Source of the DNA: Amycolatopsis pittospori
Lineage (GTDB): Bacteria; Actinomycetota; Actinomycetes; Mycobacteriales; Pseudonocardiaceae
Direction: 5' to 3'
Assembly: GCF_013870525.1 (NCBI RefSeq)
Contig: NZ_JACBXD010000009.1
Span: 1 to 64,000 of the forward strand
Length of the DNA: 64,000 nt
Below, piece after piece: positions 7,382-15,831 of the stretch (position 1 is its first letter; every line of letters starts with the position of its first letter). A program made the translations under genes and the position numbers. The notes under the pieces are model-generated. The model was not told where the DNA came from. It saw only the letters and a list, made by a program, of their open reading frames with translations, and did not search any database.

Positions 7382-8665
7382 TTAGCGAGGGACCCGTTCG
7401 GCGGGCCAGCGCACCTCGGCCACATCGCCCGGGCGGGGGACTTTGAGGAACAGGCTGAAGATCGCGGGCTGCTTGCTCGACAGCTCGAGCCGTCCGCCGT
7501 CGGCTTCGACGAGCGCGCGGGCCAGGGCGAGGCCGACACCGGTCGAACCGCCGCCGGAGAAACCGCGTTCGAAGATATGCGGGGCAAGTTCGTCGGGCAC
7601 GCCGGATCCGGTGTCGGCGACCTCGATGACCACGGTGCCGTCCGTGTCGCCGCGCCGCGCCGCGAGCGTGACGGTGCCCGCGCCGTGGCGCAGCGCGTTG
7701 TCGAGCAGCACGCCGACGACCTCGCGCAACCGGCCCGGCGTCGCCCTGGCCCTCAGCCCGTCGGTGACGCGAAGCCGCAGATGCCTGCCTTCGGCGCGAA
7801 GCAGCTGTCGCCACTCCTCCGAAACCGTGGGAAGCACTTCCGGCAGATTGACCGGTTCCGCCCCCACCTCGCGGGCGGCGCGGGCGGCGGCCAGCAGTTC
7901 GTCGAGCGCCTCGGCCAGCCGATCCGCCTGTTCCTGCGCGGCGATCGCCTCGTCGACGACGTCCCGATCGGGATGGACGGTGAGCGGTTCGAGCCGCAGC
8001 TGCAACGCGGTCAGCCTGCTCCGCAGCTGATGGGAGACGTCACCGACGAGCTGCCGTTCTCGCTGGACGAGCTGCGCGAGCGCCGAACCGGACGCGTCGA
8101 GCGCCTCGGCGACCATGTCGAGTTCGCCGACGCCGTACCGCTTCGGATCCGGCCGGAAATCCCCGCCGCCGAGTTTGACCGCGCGATCGGCGACGTGTCT
8201 CAGCGGTTTCGCGAGCCGGCGCGCGGTCACCGTCGCGACCACCGTGCCGGTGCCCACCGACAGCACGACCAGCAGCACCACCAGCAAGGTCACCTGGGTC
8301 TGGCGAGTACGCATCGGGCCGGCGGGCACGGCCAGCTCGACCTCGCCGTGCAGCGCGATCGGGACCTTCTCGGAGACGACGTCGGTGCCCGGATCGGTGC
8401 CGTAGCGCTTCTCGATCTGCCCCTGCGCGCGGACGGTCAGCAAGCCGCCTGCCGGCACGGCCACCCGGACCAGGTCGAGGTCGATCGGCTGGCCGACCGC
8501 GATCTCGTTGTCCAGCGTCGCCGCGATCCCGCGCGCCGAGGAAGCGAGGTTCTCGCGGTTGAGGTTCTCGACCAGCTGCCAGGCGGTGATGCCGAGCGGG
8601 ATGCCCAGCACCGCCGCGGTGACCGCGACGGCGAGCAGGATCGCCAGGAGGATGCGACGGCGCAT
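7382..8665 (-). CDS. Sensor histidine kinase (HisKA, OmpR-partner type)
   Basis: The real start is ATG 8665 (MRRRILLAILLAVAV), giving 427 residues; the frame upstream is an artefact. Domains in order are: a membrane helix (6-28), an extracytoplasmic sensor (about 30-125), a second helix (127-148), HAMP (ARRLAKPLRHVADRAV), a dimerisation domain with the phospho-accepting His in LVGDVSHQLRSRLTAL, and the ATPase domain (NALRHGAGTV, DTGSGVPDELAPHIFERGFSGGG, GVGLALARALVEADGG). The H-box ends RSRL rather than the usual RTPL. The gene begins 1 nt after the response regulator stop. The signal it senses is unknown. Confidence 0.9.
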   Translation of the reverse strand: MRRRILLAILLAVAVTAAVLGIPLGITAWQLVENLNRENLASSARGIAATLDNEIAVGQPIDLDLVRVAVPAGGLLTVRAQGQIEKRYGTDPGTDVVSEKVPIALHGEVELAVPAGPMRTRQTQVTLLVVLLVVLSVGTGTVVATVTARRLAKPLRHVADRAVKLGGGDFRPDPKRYGVGELDMVAEALDASGSALAQLVQRERQLVGDVSHQLRSRLTALQLRLEPLTVHPDRDVVDEAIAAQEQADRLAEALDELLAAARAAREVGAEPVNLPEVLPTVSEEWRQLLRAEGRHLRLRVTDGLRARATPGRLREVVGVLLDNALRHGAGTVTLAARRGDTDGTVVIEVADTGSGVPDELAPHIFERGFSGGGSTGVGLALARALVEADGGRLELSSKQPAIFSLFLKVPRPGDVAEVRWPAERVPR

Positions 8666-8666
8666 G

Positions 8667-9434
8667 CTATTCCGCGTTGAAGCGGAACCCGACGCCGCGG
8701 ACCGTGGCGATCCGCCGTTCGCCGTCGCCGTTCCCGCCGGGTTTGCCCGCCCGGCCCGCGGCCTCGTCGGCGGCGATGCGATCGCTACTGTCGGCGAAGC
8801 CACTCGCTCTGCCCCGCATCGCTGCCTCGTCGGCGGCGATGGAGAGCTTCCGGCGCAGCCACGACATATGCATGTCGAGTGTCTTCGAAGTCTTCGATTC
8901 GAGGTCGTTCCAGACCTCGGCGAGGATCTCGTCGCGGCTGACGACCTGGCCGGCGCGGCTCATCAGCACCCGCAGCAGCTCGAATTCCTTGTTCGCCAGC
9001 TGGACCTCGTGCAGATCCACGGTGACCATCCGGGCGCCGAGGTCCATCCGCACTCCCCCGGCTTCGAGCACCTCGGGGGCCCGTCGGCGGAGCAGCGCGC
9101 GGATGCGGGCCAGCAGTTCGGCGAGCCGGAACGGCTTCGCGACGTAGTCGTCGGCGCCGGCGTCGAGCCCGACGACGAAGTCGACCTCGTCCGTGCGCGC
9201 GGTGAGCATCAGCACCGGCACCTCGGTCCCGCTCGCGCGCAGACGGCGGCAGACCTCGAGACCGTCCATCCCGGGCAGGCCGAGATCGAGGACCAGGAGG
9301 TCGACGCGGTCGCTCTCGGTCGCGTCGAGGGCGGCGGGCCCGTCGCCGACGACACGCACGTCGTATCCCTCCCGCTGCAGCGCGCGGGAAAGCGGATCGG
9401 CGATGGCCGGGTCGTCCTCGGCGAGTAGCACCAT
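8667..9434 (-). CDS. OmpR/PhoB-family response regulator with an unusual wing insertion
   Basis: The start is ATG 9434 with AGGTGA 4 nt before it; GTG 9440 is the alternative. The 255-residue protein is about 30-40 longer than usual. The receiver (1-118) has the acidic EDD, phospho-acceptor Asp50 (LVLDLGLPG) and Lys100 (YVAKPF). The winged helix (125-255) has its recognition helix at KTLDMHMSWLRRKL and the final hairpin RIATVRGVGFRFN. Between them, residues 199-240 are an insertion made of two 21-residue units, each starting IAADEAA. It partners the kinase gene immediately downstream. It is divergent from hisN across 48 bp. Confidence 0.9.
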   Translation of the reverse strand: MVLLAEDDPAIADPLSRALQREGYDVRVVGDGPAALDATESDRVDLLVLDLGLPGMDGLEVCRRLRASGTEVPVLMLTARTDEVDFVVGLDAGADDYVAKPFRLAELLARIRALLRRRAPEVLEAGGVRMDLGARMVTVDLHEVQLANKEFELLRVLMSRAGQVVSRDEILAEVWNDLESKTSKTLDMHMSWLRRKLSIAADEAAMRGRASGFADSSDRIAADEAAGRAGKPGGNGDGERRIATVRGVGFRFNAE

Positions 9435-9482
9435 GCTCACCTGGCCAACTCTACGACTGCCGGGCGTGAAAGCATCGTTACC

Positions 9483-10262
9483 GTGCCTGGCTACGAGAAT
9501 GATCTGGAACTCGCCACTCGGCTGGCCGACGCCGCCGACGCCATCACCACCGACCGCTTTCGCGCGCTGGACCTGGCCGTGGAACGCAAACCCGACCGGA
9601 CTCCGGTCACCGACGCGGACACCGCCGTCGAAGACGCGATCCGCGCGATCCTCGCCACAGAACGCCCGGACGACACGGTCCTCGGCGAGGAACGCGGCGG
9701 TTCGGCCGCGACCGGCCGGGCCTGGGTGCTCGACCCGATCGACGGGACCAAGAACTTCCTGCGCGGTGTCCCGGTCTGGGCGACACTGATCGCGCTGGTC
9801 GAGGACGGAACGCCGGTGGTGGGCATGATCAGCGCGCCGCTGCTGGGCCGCCGCTGGTGGGCGGCCGCCGGGGACGGCGCCTGGATGAGCGATTCCGCCG
9901 GTGAGCGACGTCTCTCGGTGTCGAAGGTCGCGTCGCTCGAAGACGCGTATCTGTCCACAACGGACTTGAACTCGTGGGTCGAATACCACTCACGGGAGAA
10001 GTACCTCGACCTCGTGAACGCGTGCTGGGAAAGCCGCGCTTTCGGCGATTTCTGGCACCACTGCCTGGTCGCCGAGGGCGCGCTCGACGTCACCGCGGAG
10101 TGCATCGTGAACCCGTGGGACGTCGCCGCGGCCCAGGTGCTGATCACCGAGGCCGGCGGCCGCTTCAGCGATCTCGACGGTGAAGAGCGCTACGACAACG
10201 GCTCGGCCCTGTCGACGAACGGCCTGCTCCATGACGAGGTCCTCGCCATTCTCAAGCGGTGA
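9483..10262 (+). CDS. hisN: Histidinol-phosphatase, inositol-monophosphatase type (HisN)
   Basis: This 259-residue protein starts at GTG 9483. The metal-binding motifs of the inositol monophosphatase family are all present: VLGEERGG (about 66-73), WVLDPIDGTKNFLRG (82-96) and the C-terminal WDVAAAQVLITEAGG. The DGTKNFLRG segment and overall length fit the actinobacterial HisN branch, which removes phosphate from L-histidinol phosphate in histidine synthesis. No other his gene is nearby. A general inositol or nucleotide phosphatase cannot be excluded. The gene is convergent with the putative immunity gene, 1 nt apart. Confidence 0.82.
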   Translation: MPGYENDLELATRLADAADAITTDRFRALDLAVERKPDRTPVTDADTAVEDAIRAILATERPDDTVLGEERGGSAATGRAWVLDPIDGTKNFLRGVPVWATLIALVEDGTPVVGMISAPLLGRRWWAAAGDGAWMSDSAGERRLSVSKVASLEDAYLSTTDLNSWVEYHSREKYLDLVNACWESRAFGDFWHHCLVAEGALDVTAECIVNPWDVAAAQVLITEAGGRFSDLDGEERYDNGSALSTNGLLHDEVLAILKR

Positions 10263-10263
10263 G

Positions 10264-10539
10264 TCACTGCGCGCCCGGAAGGAGGCCGACGGCGCCGCGC
10301 GCGACCTGTGACCAGGCGAGACGTCCGAAGAGGTAGTGGCAGGCGACCTGTTCGCTGGTGAACCGTGCCCAGTCGTACCGGTTGCCCTGCTCACGCCAGA
10401 AGACCTCCCAGGCGGGCTCGGCACCCTCTTCTTCCGTACGCATGAGACACCAGGCGTTGTCCGCCTCCGCGCCGACCGAGACCACCTCGGGCGGTACGCC
10501 CAGCGCAGCCAGCCAGCGCAGGATCGTCCCCGTGTTCAC
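10264..10539 (-). CDS. Small protein, candidate immunity factor for the TNT-domain toxin
   Basis: This 91-residue soluble, acidic protein (MNTGTILRWLAALGVPPEVV...) has no family I recognise. Its ATG overlaps the stop of the TNT-domain gene by 4 bp, so the two are translationally coupled. In polymorphic toxin loci the small gene directly after a toxin gene normally encodes the cognate immunity protein, which here would bind and block the NAD-glycohydrolase domain. That role is inferred from position only. It does not obviously resemble the known mycobacterial TNT inhibitor, which is longer. Confidence 0.62.
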   Translation of the reverse strand: MNTGTILRWLAALGVPPEVVSVGAEADNAWCLMRTEEEGAEPAWEVFWREQGNRYDWARFTSEQVACHYLFGRLAWSQVARGAVGLLPGAQ

Positions 10540-11405
10540 CGAACCTCCCCCGTGACGTCCGCCAGAAAGCCCAGCGTGACGAGTTCATCCGCGCCGAACA
10601 CCGCGCGATAGCGCACCCCGCCGCCCGGCTGCCCGAACCATTCGGCGTTCACCGACCGCCAGACCGGCAGCGACCGGACGACCCGGTAGCGCCGATATCC
10701 GCCGACCTGATCCGGCGGCAGCGAGCGCATCGAGAACAAGGTCGCGTCTTCGGCGAAGACCCGGCCGTGCCGGTCGCCGAACCGGTCGAGATGCGTGCCG
10801 ACGTCGAGCATCACCGGCGTCGGCGGGTCGATGGCACCCTCGGGGAAGAGTTCGGCGGGCGGCCACAAAAGCCCGGTCTCGTCGGTGAACCGGCCTTCCC
10901 AATCCTCGCGGGATCGTCCGCCCCACGGGTCGTGCCCCCTGGTCAACGCCTCGGGCGGGACAGCGGCCGGCGACGTCGGCGATCGCCGGAAGCCGCTGCT
11001 GACATGCGACAACGCGTCCTGGTCGTCCAGCACGTCCGCCTCCGGGTGATCCAGCGGACCGGAACCGCCACCGGGGAGCGGCAACTGGCGTGCGGGTTTC
11101 CCCATCGCGACCGGGAGATGCCCGATCGGGAACATATGCACGAGGAACAGCGCGATCACGCTCTCCCGCTCGGTCCGCAACGCCCCCATCGGCGGCGGCT
11201 GGGGCGGCATCGCGGGCTGGGGCGGGGCGATGGGCTGAGGCGGCGCGGCCGGTGGGAACGGCAGTCGCAGCGGCGCCACAGCCGGCGGCCACGGCGAAGG
11301 CGCGTACGGAGCGCGTAGCCCATGAGGCGGCGTCGGAGCGTCGGCGTCTCCGTACTGGACGGGCAGCCGGACCGGGCCCGTGCCGGCCTCGCTCGGATCG
11401 GTCAC
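10536..11405 (-). CDS. TNT-domain protein, putative NAD-glycohydrolase toxin
   Basis: The start is GTG 11405 with GGGGGAGG upstream; the product is 289 residues. The N-terminal 85 residues are Pro/Ala/Gln-rich, and no signal peptide is visible. The C-terminal 100 residues match the TNT (tuberculosis necrotizing toxin) pattern: HLDRFGDRHGRVF, MRSLPPDQ, YRRYRVVRSLPVW and AEWFGQPGGGVRY. TNT domains degrade NAD+ to intoxicate competing or host cells. In the versions I remember a Gln sits just before the final Tyr (G-x-QY); here it is Arg (GVRY), which could lower or alter activity. Export route is unknown. Confidence 0.78.
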   Translation of the reverse strand: MTDPSEAGTGPVRLPVQYGDADAPTPPHGLRAPYAPSPWPPAVAPLRLPFPPAAPPQPIAPPQPAMPPQPPPMGALRTERESVIALFLVHMFPIGHLPVAMGKPARQLPLPGGGSGPLDHPEADVLDDQDALSHVSSGFRRSPTSPAAVPPEALTRGHDPWGGRSREDWEGRFTDETGLLWPPAELFPEGAIDPPTPVMLDVGTHLDRFGDRHGRVFAEDATLFSMRSLPPDQVGGYRRYRVVRSLPVWRSVNAEWFGQPGGGVRYRAVFGADELVTLGFLADVTGEVR

Positions 11406-11513
11406 CGCACCTCCCCCCGAGGAATCGATTCCCCACGTTGAGGGGAGGCAGCGAACAGGACGCGATCAGACCCTATCGCCGAACGGCTTTCACTTCGGCG
11501 AGTTCGGTGAACC

Positions 11514-12446
11514 TCAGCCCGCGAGCGCGTTGACCACCCGGGACGGGCTCGGCCTGCCCAGCTTCCCGGCCATCCACTTGCTCGTCGCGACCAGCGCGTC
11601 GAGGTCGACCCCGGTTTCCACGCCGAGACCGTCGAGCATCCACACCAGATCCTCGGTCGCGAGGTTCCCGGTCGCCGATTCGGCGTACGGGCATCCGCCC
11701 AGCCCACCGGCCGAAGAGTCCACAGTGGATACCCCGCAGCGCAGGGCCGCCAGCGTGTTCGCGAGGGCCTGGCCGTAGGTGTCGTGGAAATGGACGGCGA
11801 GGGCGTCGACGTCGGAGAACCGCCCGATCAACGCCTCGACCTGGCCGGCGGTGGCGACGCCGATGGTGTCGCCGAGAGAAAGCTGCGAGCAGCCCAGGTC
11901 CAGCAGGCGTTTGCCCACGCCGGCGACCTGCCCGGCCGGGACGGCGCCCTCCCACGGGTCGCCGAAACACATCGAGACGTACCCGCGGACGTCGAGACCT
12001 TCGGCCCGGGCCCGGGTGACGACCGGCTCGAACATCGCGAACTGGTCGTCGACGGTCGAGTTGAGGTTCTTCTTCGCGAAGGTCTCGGTGGCGCTGGCGA
12101 AGATCGCGATATGCGAGACCCCGGCCTCCAGCGCCCTGTCCAGCCCTCGCTCGTTCGGCACGAGCACCGGATACCGGATGCCCTCGCGGCGGTCGAGCCC
12201 CGCCAGAAGCTGTTCGGCGTCCGCCAGCTGCGGAACCCATTTCGGGCTCACGAAACTCGTCGCTTCGAGCGTGGTCAGCCCGGAATCGGCGAGTCTGTCC
12301 AGGAATTCGAGCTTCACCTCGACCGGGACGATCGACTTCTCGTTCTGCAGGCCGTCGCGCGGACCGACCTCCCAGATCGTCACCCGCTCCGGCAGCGCCG
12401 CCGAGGACGGGACGCGATCGGGCAGCCCCAGCTCTCGCGTGCCCAT
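11514..12446 (-). CDS. Hydroxymethylglutaryl-CoA lyase
   Basis: The ATG at 12446 overlaps the stop of the PH-domain gene (TGATG), which favours it over the TTG one codon upstream; this gives 310 residues. HMG-CoA lyase signatures are clear: the metal and substrate motif EVGPRDGLQNE (about 27-37), ATSFVSPKWVPQLAD, the metal-binding HFHDTYGQALAN and the catalytic-cysteine loop GGLGGCPYAESATGN near residue 235. It cleaves HMG-CoA to acetyl-CoA and acetoacetate in leucine breakdown. The rest of the leucine pathway is not adjacent. Confidence 0.9.
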   Translation of the reverse strand: MGTRELGLPDRVPSSAALPERVTIWEVGPRDGLQNEKSIVPVEVKLEFLDRLADSGLTTLEATSFVSPKWVPQLADAEQLLAGLDRREGIRYPVLVPNERGLDRALEAGVSHIAIFASATETFAKKNLNSTVDDQFAMFEPVVTRARAEGLDVRGYVSMCFGDPWEGAVPAGQVAGVGKRLLDLGCSQLSLGDTIGVATAGQVEALIGRFSDVDALAVHFHDTYGQALANTLAALRCGVSTVDSSAGGLGGCPYAESATGNLATEDLVWMLDGLGVETGVDLDALVATSKWMAGKLGRPSPSRVVNALAG

Positions 12447-13030
12447 CAACGCCGCCGGTTTCCGCGCGGCTGCTGTCCTTGCGGGGGAAGCGGTTCGGTC
12501 TGCTGCGGCGCACTGGGGGCGGGCGGCGCGAAGTCGTCATACGGATTGTCGTTGACTTCGCGGTAGATGACCGTGTGCACCCGCTCGACCTTGGGGATGT
12601 CGTCGAACTTCAGCGGCTCGTCCGAAGCGGACTCGATCACCAGCGTGCCGCAGCCGAATACGCGGTCCAGCAGCCCGTGCTCGAACTGCACGCTGTTGAT
12701 CCGCGACATCGGGATGTCGATCCCGGTCCGCTTCAGCACGCCCTCGCGGGCGATCAGGCGGTCCGTGGTCACGATGAAGTGCGTCGTACGCCAGCGCACG
12801 AAAGGCGCCAGGAAGAGCCACGCGACGAGCCCGAGCCCGACGGCTCCGATCGCGATCAGCGAGATCAGGTCCCAGGGGGCCTGGGCGTCCTTCGCCAGGA
12901 TCCCCAGCCAGATACCCACGCCGAGGGTGACGATCAGCGCGATGACGGGGAAGATCAGCATCTTGAAATGCGGGTGACTGTGCACCACGACGTGCTCGTT
13001 TTCGCTGAGCAAATCGTCCGGATAGGCCAC
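12446..13030 (-). CDS. Membrane protein with bacterial PH domain (bPH2)
   Basis: GTG 13030 (MAYPDDLLSENEHVVVHSHPH) with GGGAGCG 8 nt upstream is the best start, giving 194 residues; the longer frame upstream is Arg-rich noise. Two membrane helices (about 24-45 and 55-78) precede a bacterial PH domain (RTTHFIVTTDRLIAREGVLKRTGIDIPMSRI, VQFEHGLLDRVFGCGTLVIES). The C-terminus is a Pro/Gln-rich tail. It matches the gene next to birA in mycobacteria (Rv3278c, from memory). The function is unknown; a role at the membrane is inferred. Confidence 0.85.
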   Translation of the reverse strand: MAYPDDLLSENEHVVVHSHPHFKMLIFPVIALIVTLGVGIWLGILAKDAQAPWDLISLIAIGAVGLGLVAWLFLAPFVRWRTTHFIVTTDRLIAREGVLKRTGIDIPMSRINSVQFEHGLLDRVFGCGTLVIESASDEPLKFDDIPKVERVHTVIYREVNDNPYDDFAPPAPSAPQQTEPLPPQGQQPRGNRRR

Positions 13031-13128
13031 GACGGACGCTCCCAAAGTGTGTTCGACGCTGGTGAGCTCACCGTACCGGCGAACGGCTCCGGCGGAAGAC
13101 CGGACGCCGCAAATCGCCGCCGCCCGAT

Positions 13129-13953
13129 TCAGGACCGGGCGGGCCGCACGTGGACGACGTCTCCGGCGAACACCGTGTACCGCTCCCCGCCGGGAACGTC
13201 GACCTGGAGCTGGCCGGCGGGATCGATGTCGGCGGCGCGGCCGGTCAGCGCCGAACCGTCGGGCAGCTGGACCTCGACGTCCTGGCCCAGCGTGGCGCAA
13301 TGCCGCCGGTAGTCGCCGAGCAGGCCCGCCTCGGCCAGCGACCCGCCGGCGAGCCGCCAGCGGCGTTCGAGGTCACCGAACACGGTGAGCAGGCGGACGG
13401 CGATTTCGGCGCGATCGGTCTCGGTCGCTCCCTGCTCCGCCAGCGAGGTCGCGGGCAGACCACCCGGCCCGGCCGGGACGCTTTCGCCGAGTGGCAGCAC
13501 GTTCAGGCCGATCCCGAGGATCACGGTGGCCTCGCCCCCGGCGACGGCCTCGGCCAGGATGCCCGCGCATTTGGCGCGATCCGGCCCGGCGAGGACGTCG
13601 TTCGGCCATTTGAGGACGGCGTCGACGCCGAGGTCCCCGGCGATCTCCCGCACCGCCAGGCCGGCGACCACGGAAAGTGAACCCAGATTGGCGAACGGGA
13701 CCTCGCGCGGACGCAGCAAAAAGCTGACGTAGAGGCCGGAGCCCTTCGGTGAAGACCACTGCCGGGCGCGGCGGCCGACGCCCGCCGTCTGCTCCTCGGC
13801 GATCAGCACGGTGCGGTCCTCTGCCCCCTTTTCGGCGGCTTCCCGCAGGTCGGCGTTGGTGGATCCGGTGCTCGCCACGACCTGGATCGCGGCGTACCGG
13901 TCGGACAGCGCGGCGCTCAGACGCCCGGCGTCGAGCGCTCCCGTCTCAGTCAT
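13129..13953 (-). CDS. birA: Biotin-[acetyl-CoA-carboxylase] ligase (BirA, monofunctional)
   Basis: The start is ATG 13953 (MTETGALDAGRLSAALSDRY), giving 274 residues. The catalytic core has STNADLREAA, the biotinyl-AMP loop AGVGRRARQWSSPKGSGLYVSFLLRP, LKWPNDVL and the C-terminal SH3-like domain (GRAADIDPAGQLQVDVPGGE). There is no N-terminal helix-turn-helix, so it modifies protein but does not repress biotin genes. Its likely substrate here is the carrier domain of AccA3 at 39655-41445. It is divergent from the NlpC/P60 gene across 80 bp. Confidence 0.92.
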   Translation of the reverse strand: MTETGALDAGRLSAALSDRYAAIQVVASTGSTNADLREAAEKGAEDRTVLIAEEQTAGVGRRARQWSSPKGSGLYVSFLLRPREVPFANLGSLSVVAGLAVREIAGDLGVDAVLKWPNDVLAGPDRAKCAGILAEAVAGGEATVILGIGLNVLPLGESVPAGPGGLPATSLAEQGATETDRAEIAVRLLTVFGDLERRWRLAGGSLAEAGLLGDYRRHCATLGQDVEVQLPDGSALTGRAADIDPAGQLQVDVPGGERYTVFAGDVVHVRPARS

Positions 13954-14033
13954 CTGTCCAGAATATGAGAGTCCCCCTAACGTGCAAGGCGTCCGCTCGT
14001 TACACACAGGTGGTCTCCAATAACCTGGACGGC

Positions 14034-15158
14034 GTGACTGAGCCCGAGCCCGCGTCGAGCGCGCCCGAAACCGGCCCGAAGAAGAAGTCGTGGGCGCACG
14101 GTGTGGCGATGCGAAGCCTGGTCGCCCTCCCGCTCGTCGCGGGGCTGGCGACGGCGGGCTGGCTGCTCGCGGGCGGCAACGATCCGGCACCCGCGGACGG
14201 GAACCAGCAGGTCCCCGTTCCGGCGGCGAACCAGGATCCGGCCACCGTCGGCGGCGGCGCGGGTCCCTCGGTCCTCGAAGTCAGCGCACCGGTCAAGGCG
14301 CAGGAGACGCCCAAGGGTGCCCGGCCGCTCGAAGAGTGGGCTAACAAGCTCGCCGGAGCGCTCGACATCCCGGCGAAGTCGCTGATCGGCTACGCGAACG
14401 GCGAACTGGCCCTGCGCGGCGAGCAGCCCAACTGCCATCTGTCCTGGGTCACGCTGGCCGGTGTCGGCGCGGCGAGCTCGAACCACGGACGCGGCGGCGA
14501 CAATCCGCTCGGCCTCTCGGCGCAACAGTGGAAGAAGCACGGGACGTCGATTCCGGGCATCGCGAAGCCCGCGCTCGCCGACCCCGACTCCGCTTCGGTC
14601 GCCGCCGGTCGCGCCCTGTGCGCTTCGGGAGCCGACCTCGGCGGCGGCAACGGCTGGTGGAAGGCGGTCGCCGGCTACCAGGGCGGCAAGGGCAACGAGG
14701 CCGAACTGTTCCGCCAGCGCGTCCTCGGCAACGCCCAGCTGTACGCGACGCTGTCGCTCGACCCGTCCCGCGCTTCGAGCCCCTCGGTGAAGGCGACCCG
14801 ATTCGCTCTCGGCCAGCTGGGACTCCCGTACGTCTGGGGCGGCAACGGTCCGGAAGCGGGCGCCGCGGGCTTCGACTGCTCCGGGCTGACCAAGGCGTCC
14901 TACGACGAGGCAGGCGTCGGGCTGCCACGGACCGCGGACAGCCAGTTCCGCGCCTTGCCGCAAGTGCCCGGCGGGCAGGAGCCGAAGCTCGGCGACCTCG
15001 TGTTCTACGGGAACCCGGGCACGCGGATCCACCACGTCGGGCTGTACCTCGGGAACGGCCTGATGATCAACGCGCCCACCGAGGGCCAGGCGATCCAGAT
15101 CCACACGTATCACAAAAAGGGCGACGACTACGCCGGCGCCGGACGGCCGTCGGCCTAG
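14034..15158 (+). CDS. Cell-wall hydrolase: transglycosylase-like domain plus NlpC/P60 peptidase
   Basis: Starting at GTG 14034 the protein has 374 residues. A basic stretch and a membrane segment (about 28-46, LVALPLVAGLATAGWLLAG) anchor or export it. A linker leads to a lysozyme-like region (LSWVTLAGVGAASSNHGRGGDNPLG), then an NlpC/P60 domain from about residue 250 with the catalytic Cys in FDCSGLTKASY and His in IHHVGLYLGNG. It should cut peptidoglycan glycan strands and stem peptides outside the membrane during growth or division. The two-domain layout resembles secreted phage-type or Rpf-associated lytic enzymes of actinobacteria. Confidence 0.87.
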   Translation: MTEPEPASSAPETGPKKKSWAHGVAMRSLVALPLVAGLATAGWLLAGGNDPAPADGNQQVPVPAANQDPATVGGGAGPSVLEVSAPVKAQETPKGARPLEEWANKLAGALDIPAKSLIGYANGELALRGEQPNCHLSWVTLAGVGAASSNHGRGGDNPLGLSAQQWKKHGTSIPGIAKPALADPDSASVAAGRALCASGADLGGGNGWWKAVAGYQGGKGNEAELFRQRVLGNAQLYATLSLDPSRASSPSVKATRFALGQLGLPYVWGGNGPEAGAAGFDCSGLTKASYDEAGVGLPRTADSQFRALPQVPGGQEPKLGDLVFYGNPGTRIHHVGLYLGNGLMINAPTEGQAIQIHTYHKKGDDYAGAGRPSA

Positions 15159-15210
15159 TTCTCACGGGCGGTCCGCCGGGTCTCGCGCTTTGGCTGCCGG
15201 TCCGCTGAGA

Positions 15211-15229
15211 GCGGTGTTGCGAACACCGC
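15211..15229 (+). terminator. Hairpin after the cell-wall hydrolase gene
   Basis: GCGGTGTT-GCG-AACACCGC forms an 8-bp stem with a 3-nt loop in the 145-bp gap between two convergent genes. No T run follows, so its action as a terminator is uncertain. Confidence 0.5.
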
Positions 15230-15303
15230 ACTCGCGTGCGCAGACCCGGATCTCACGTTCTTGAGGACGGATCTCGCGTGCTCAGATGCCGTACACCACC
15301 GCA

Positions 15304-15831
15304 TCAGAGAATCAGGGGGAAGACCGCGGGCATCGGCATGTCGCGTGAGAACGGCCAGTCGATTCCCTGCCTGACTCCGGCCAGCAGACGGGACACGAAC
15401 GTCCCGTGGCTGCCGACCAGCACGACACCGCCGGGGTGCTCCGCCGCGAGTTGCTCGACAACGGCCGTCGCCCGCGCCGTCAGTTCTCGCAAGGACTCGC
15501 CGCCCGGGCGTGCGAAGTCAGGTTCGGCCCAGCTGCGTGCGTAGTGCCTGGCGTAGTCGGGCGTCGGCTCCAGACCCGAGTCCCACTCGCGTAGGTCCCA
15601 GCGCGTGGTGACCTCAAGCCCGGCTCGCAGGGCTGCTGGAGCGACCGTCTGGATCGCTCGCGCATACGGACTCGACACGACGGCCGTCGGTTTCAGCGCG
15701 ACGAGTTCCTGAGCGAGACGTTCGGCCGCGGCCGCACCCGCCGCCGTCAGGGGCCGGTCCGGGTCGTCCGGTTCCCCCGGTGTCGGCGGAACGGATTCGG
15801 CGTGACGGACGAGAACGATCTCGCAGTTCAC
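15304..15831 (-). CDS. Histidine phosphatase family protein
   Basis: The GTG at 15831 overlaps the upstream alpha/beta hydrolase stop by 4 bp, giving 175 residues. The phosphoglycerate-mutase-like core is visible: the catalytic LVRHAES (about 7-13), the second-substrate motif SSPYARAIQT and the late histidine in VGSHGTFVSRL. Such enzymes dephosphorylate sugar phosphates, nucleotides or proteins through a phosphohistidine. The substrate is unknown. The frame extending further upstream is the shadow of the hydrolase gene. Confidence 0.87.
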   Translation of the reverse strand: MNCEIVLVRHAESVPPTPGEPDDPDRPLTAAGAAAAERLAQELVALKPTAVVSSPYARAIQTVAPAALRAGLEVTTRWDLREWDSGLEPTPDYARHYARSWAEPDFARPGGESLRELTARATAVVEQLAAEHPGGVVLVGSHGTFVSRLLAGVRQGIDWPFSRDMPMPAVFPLIL

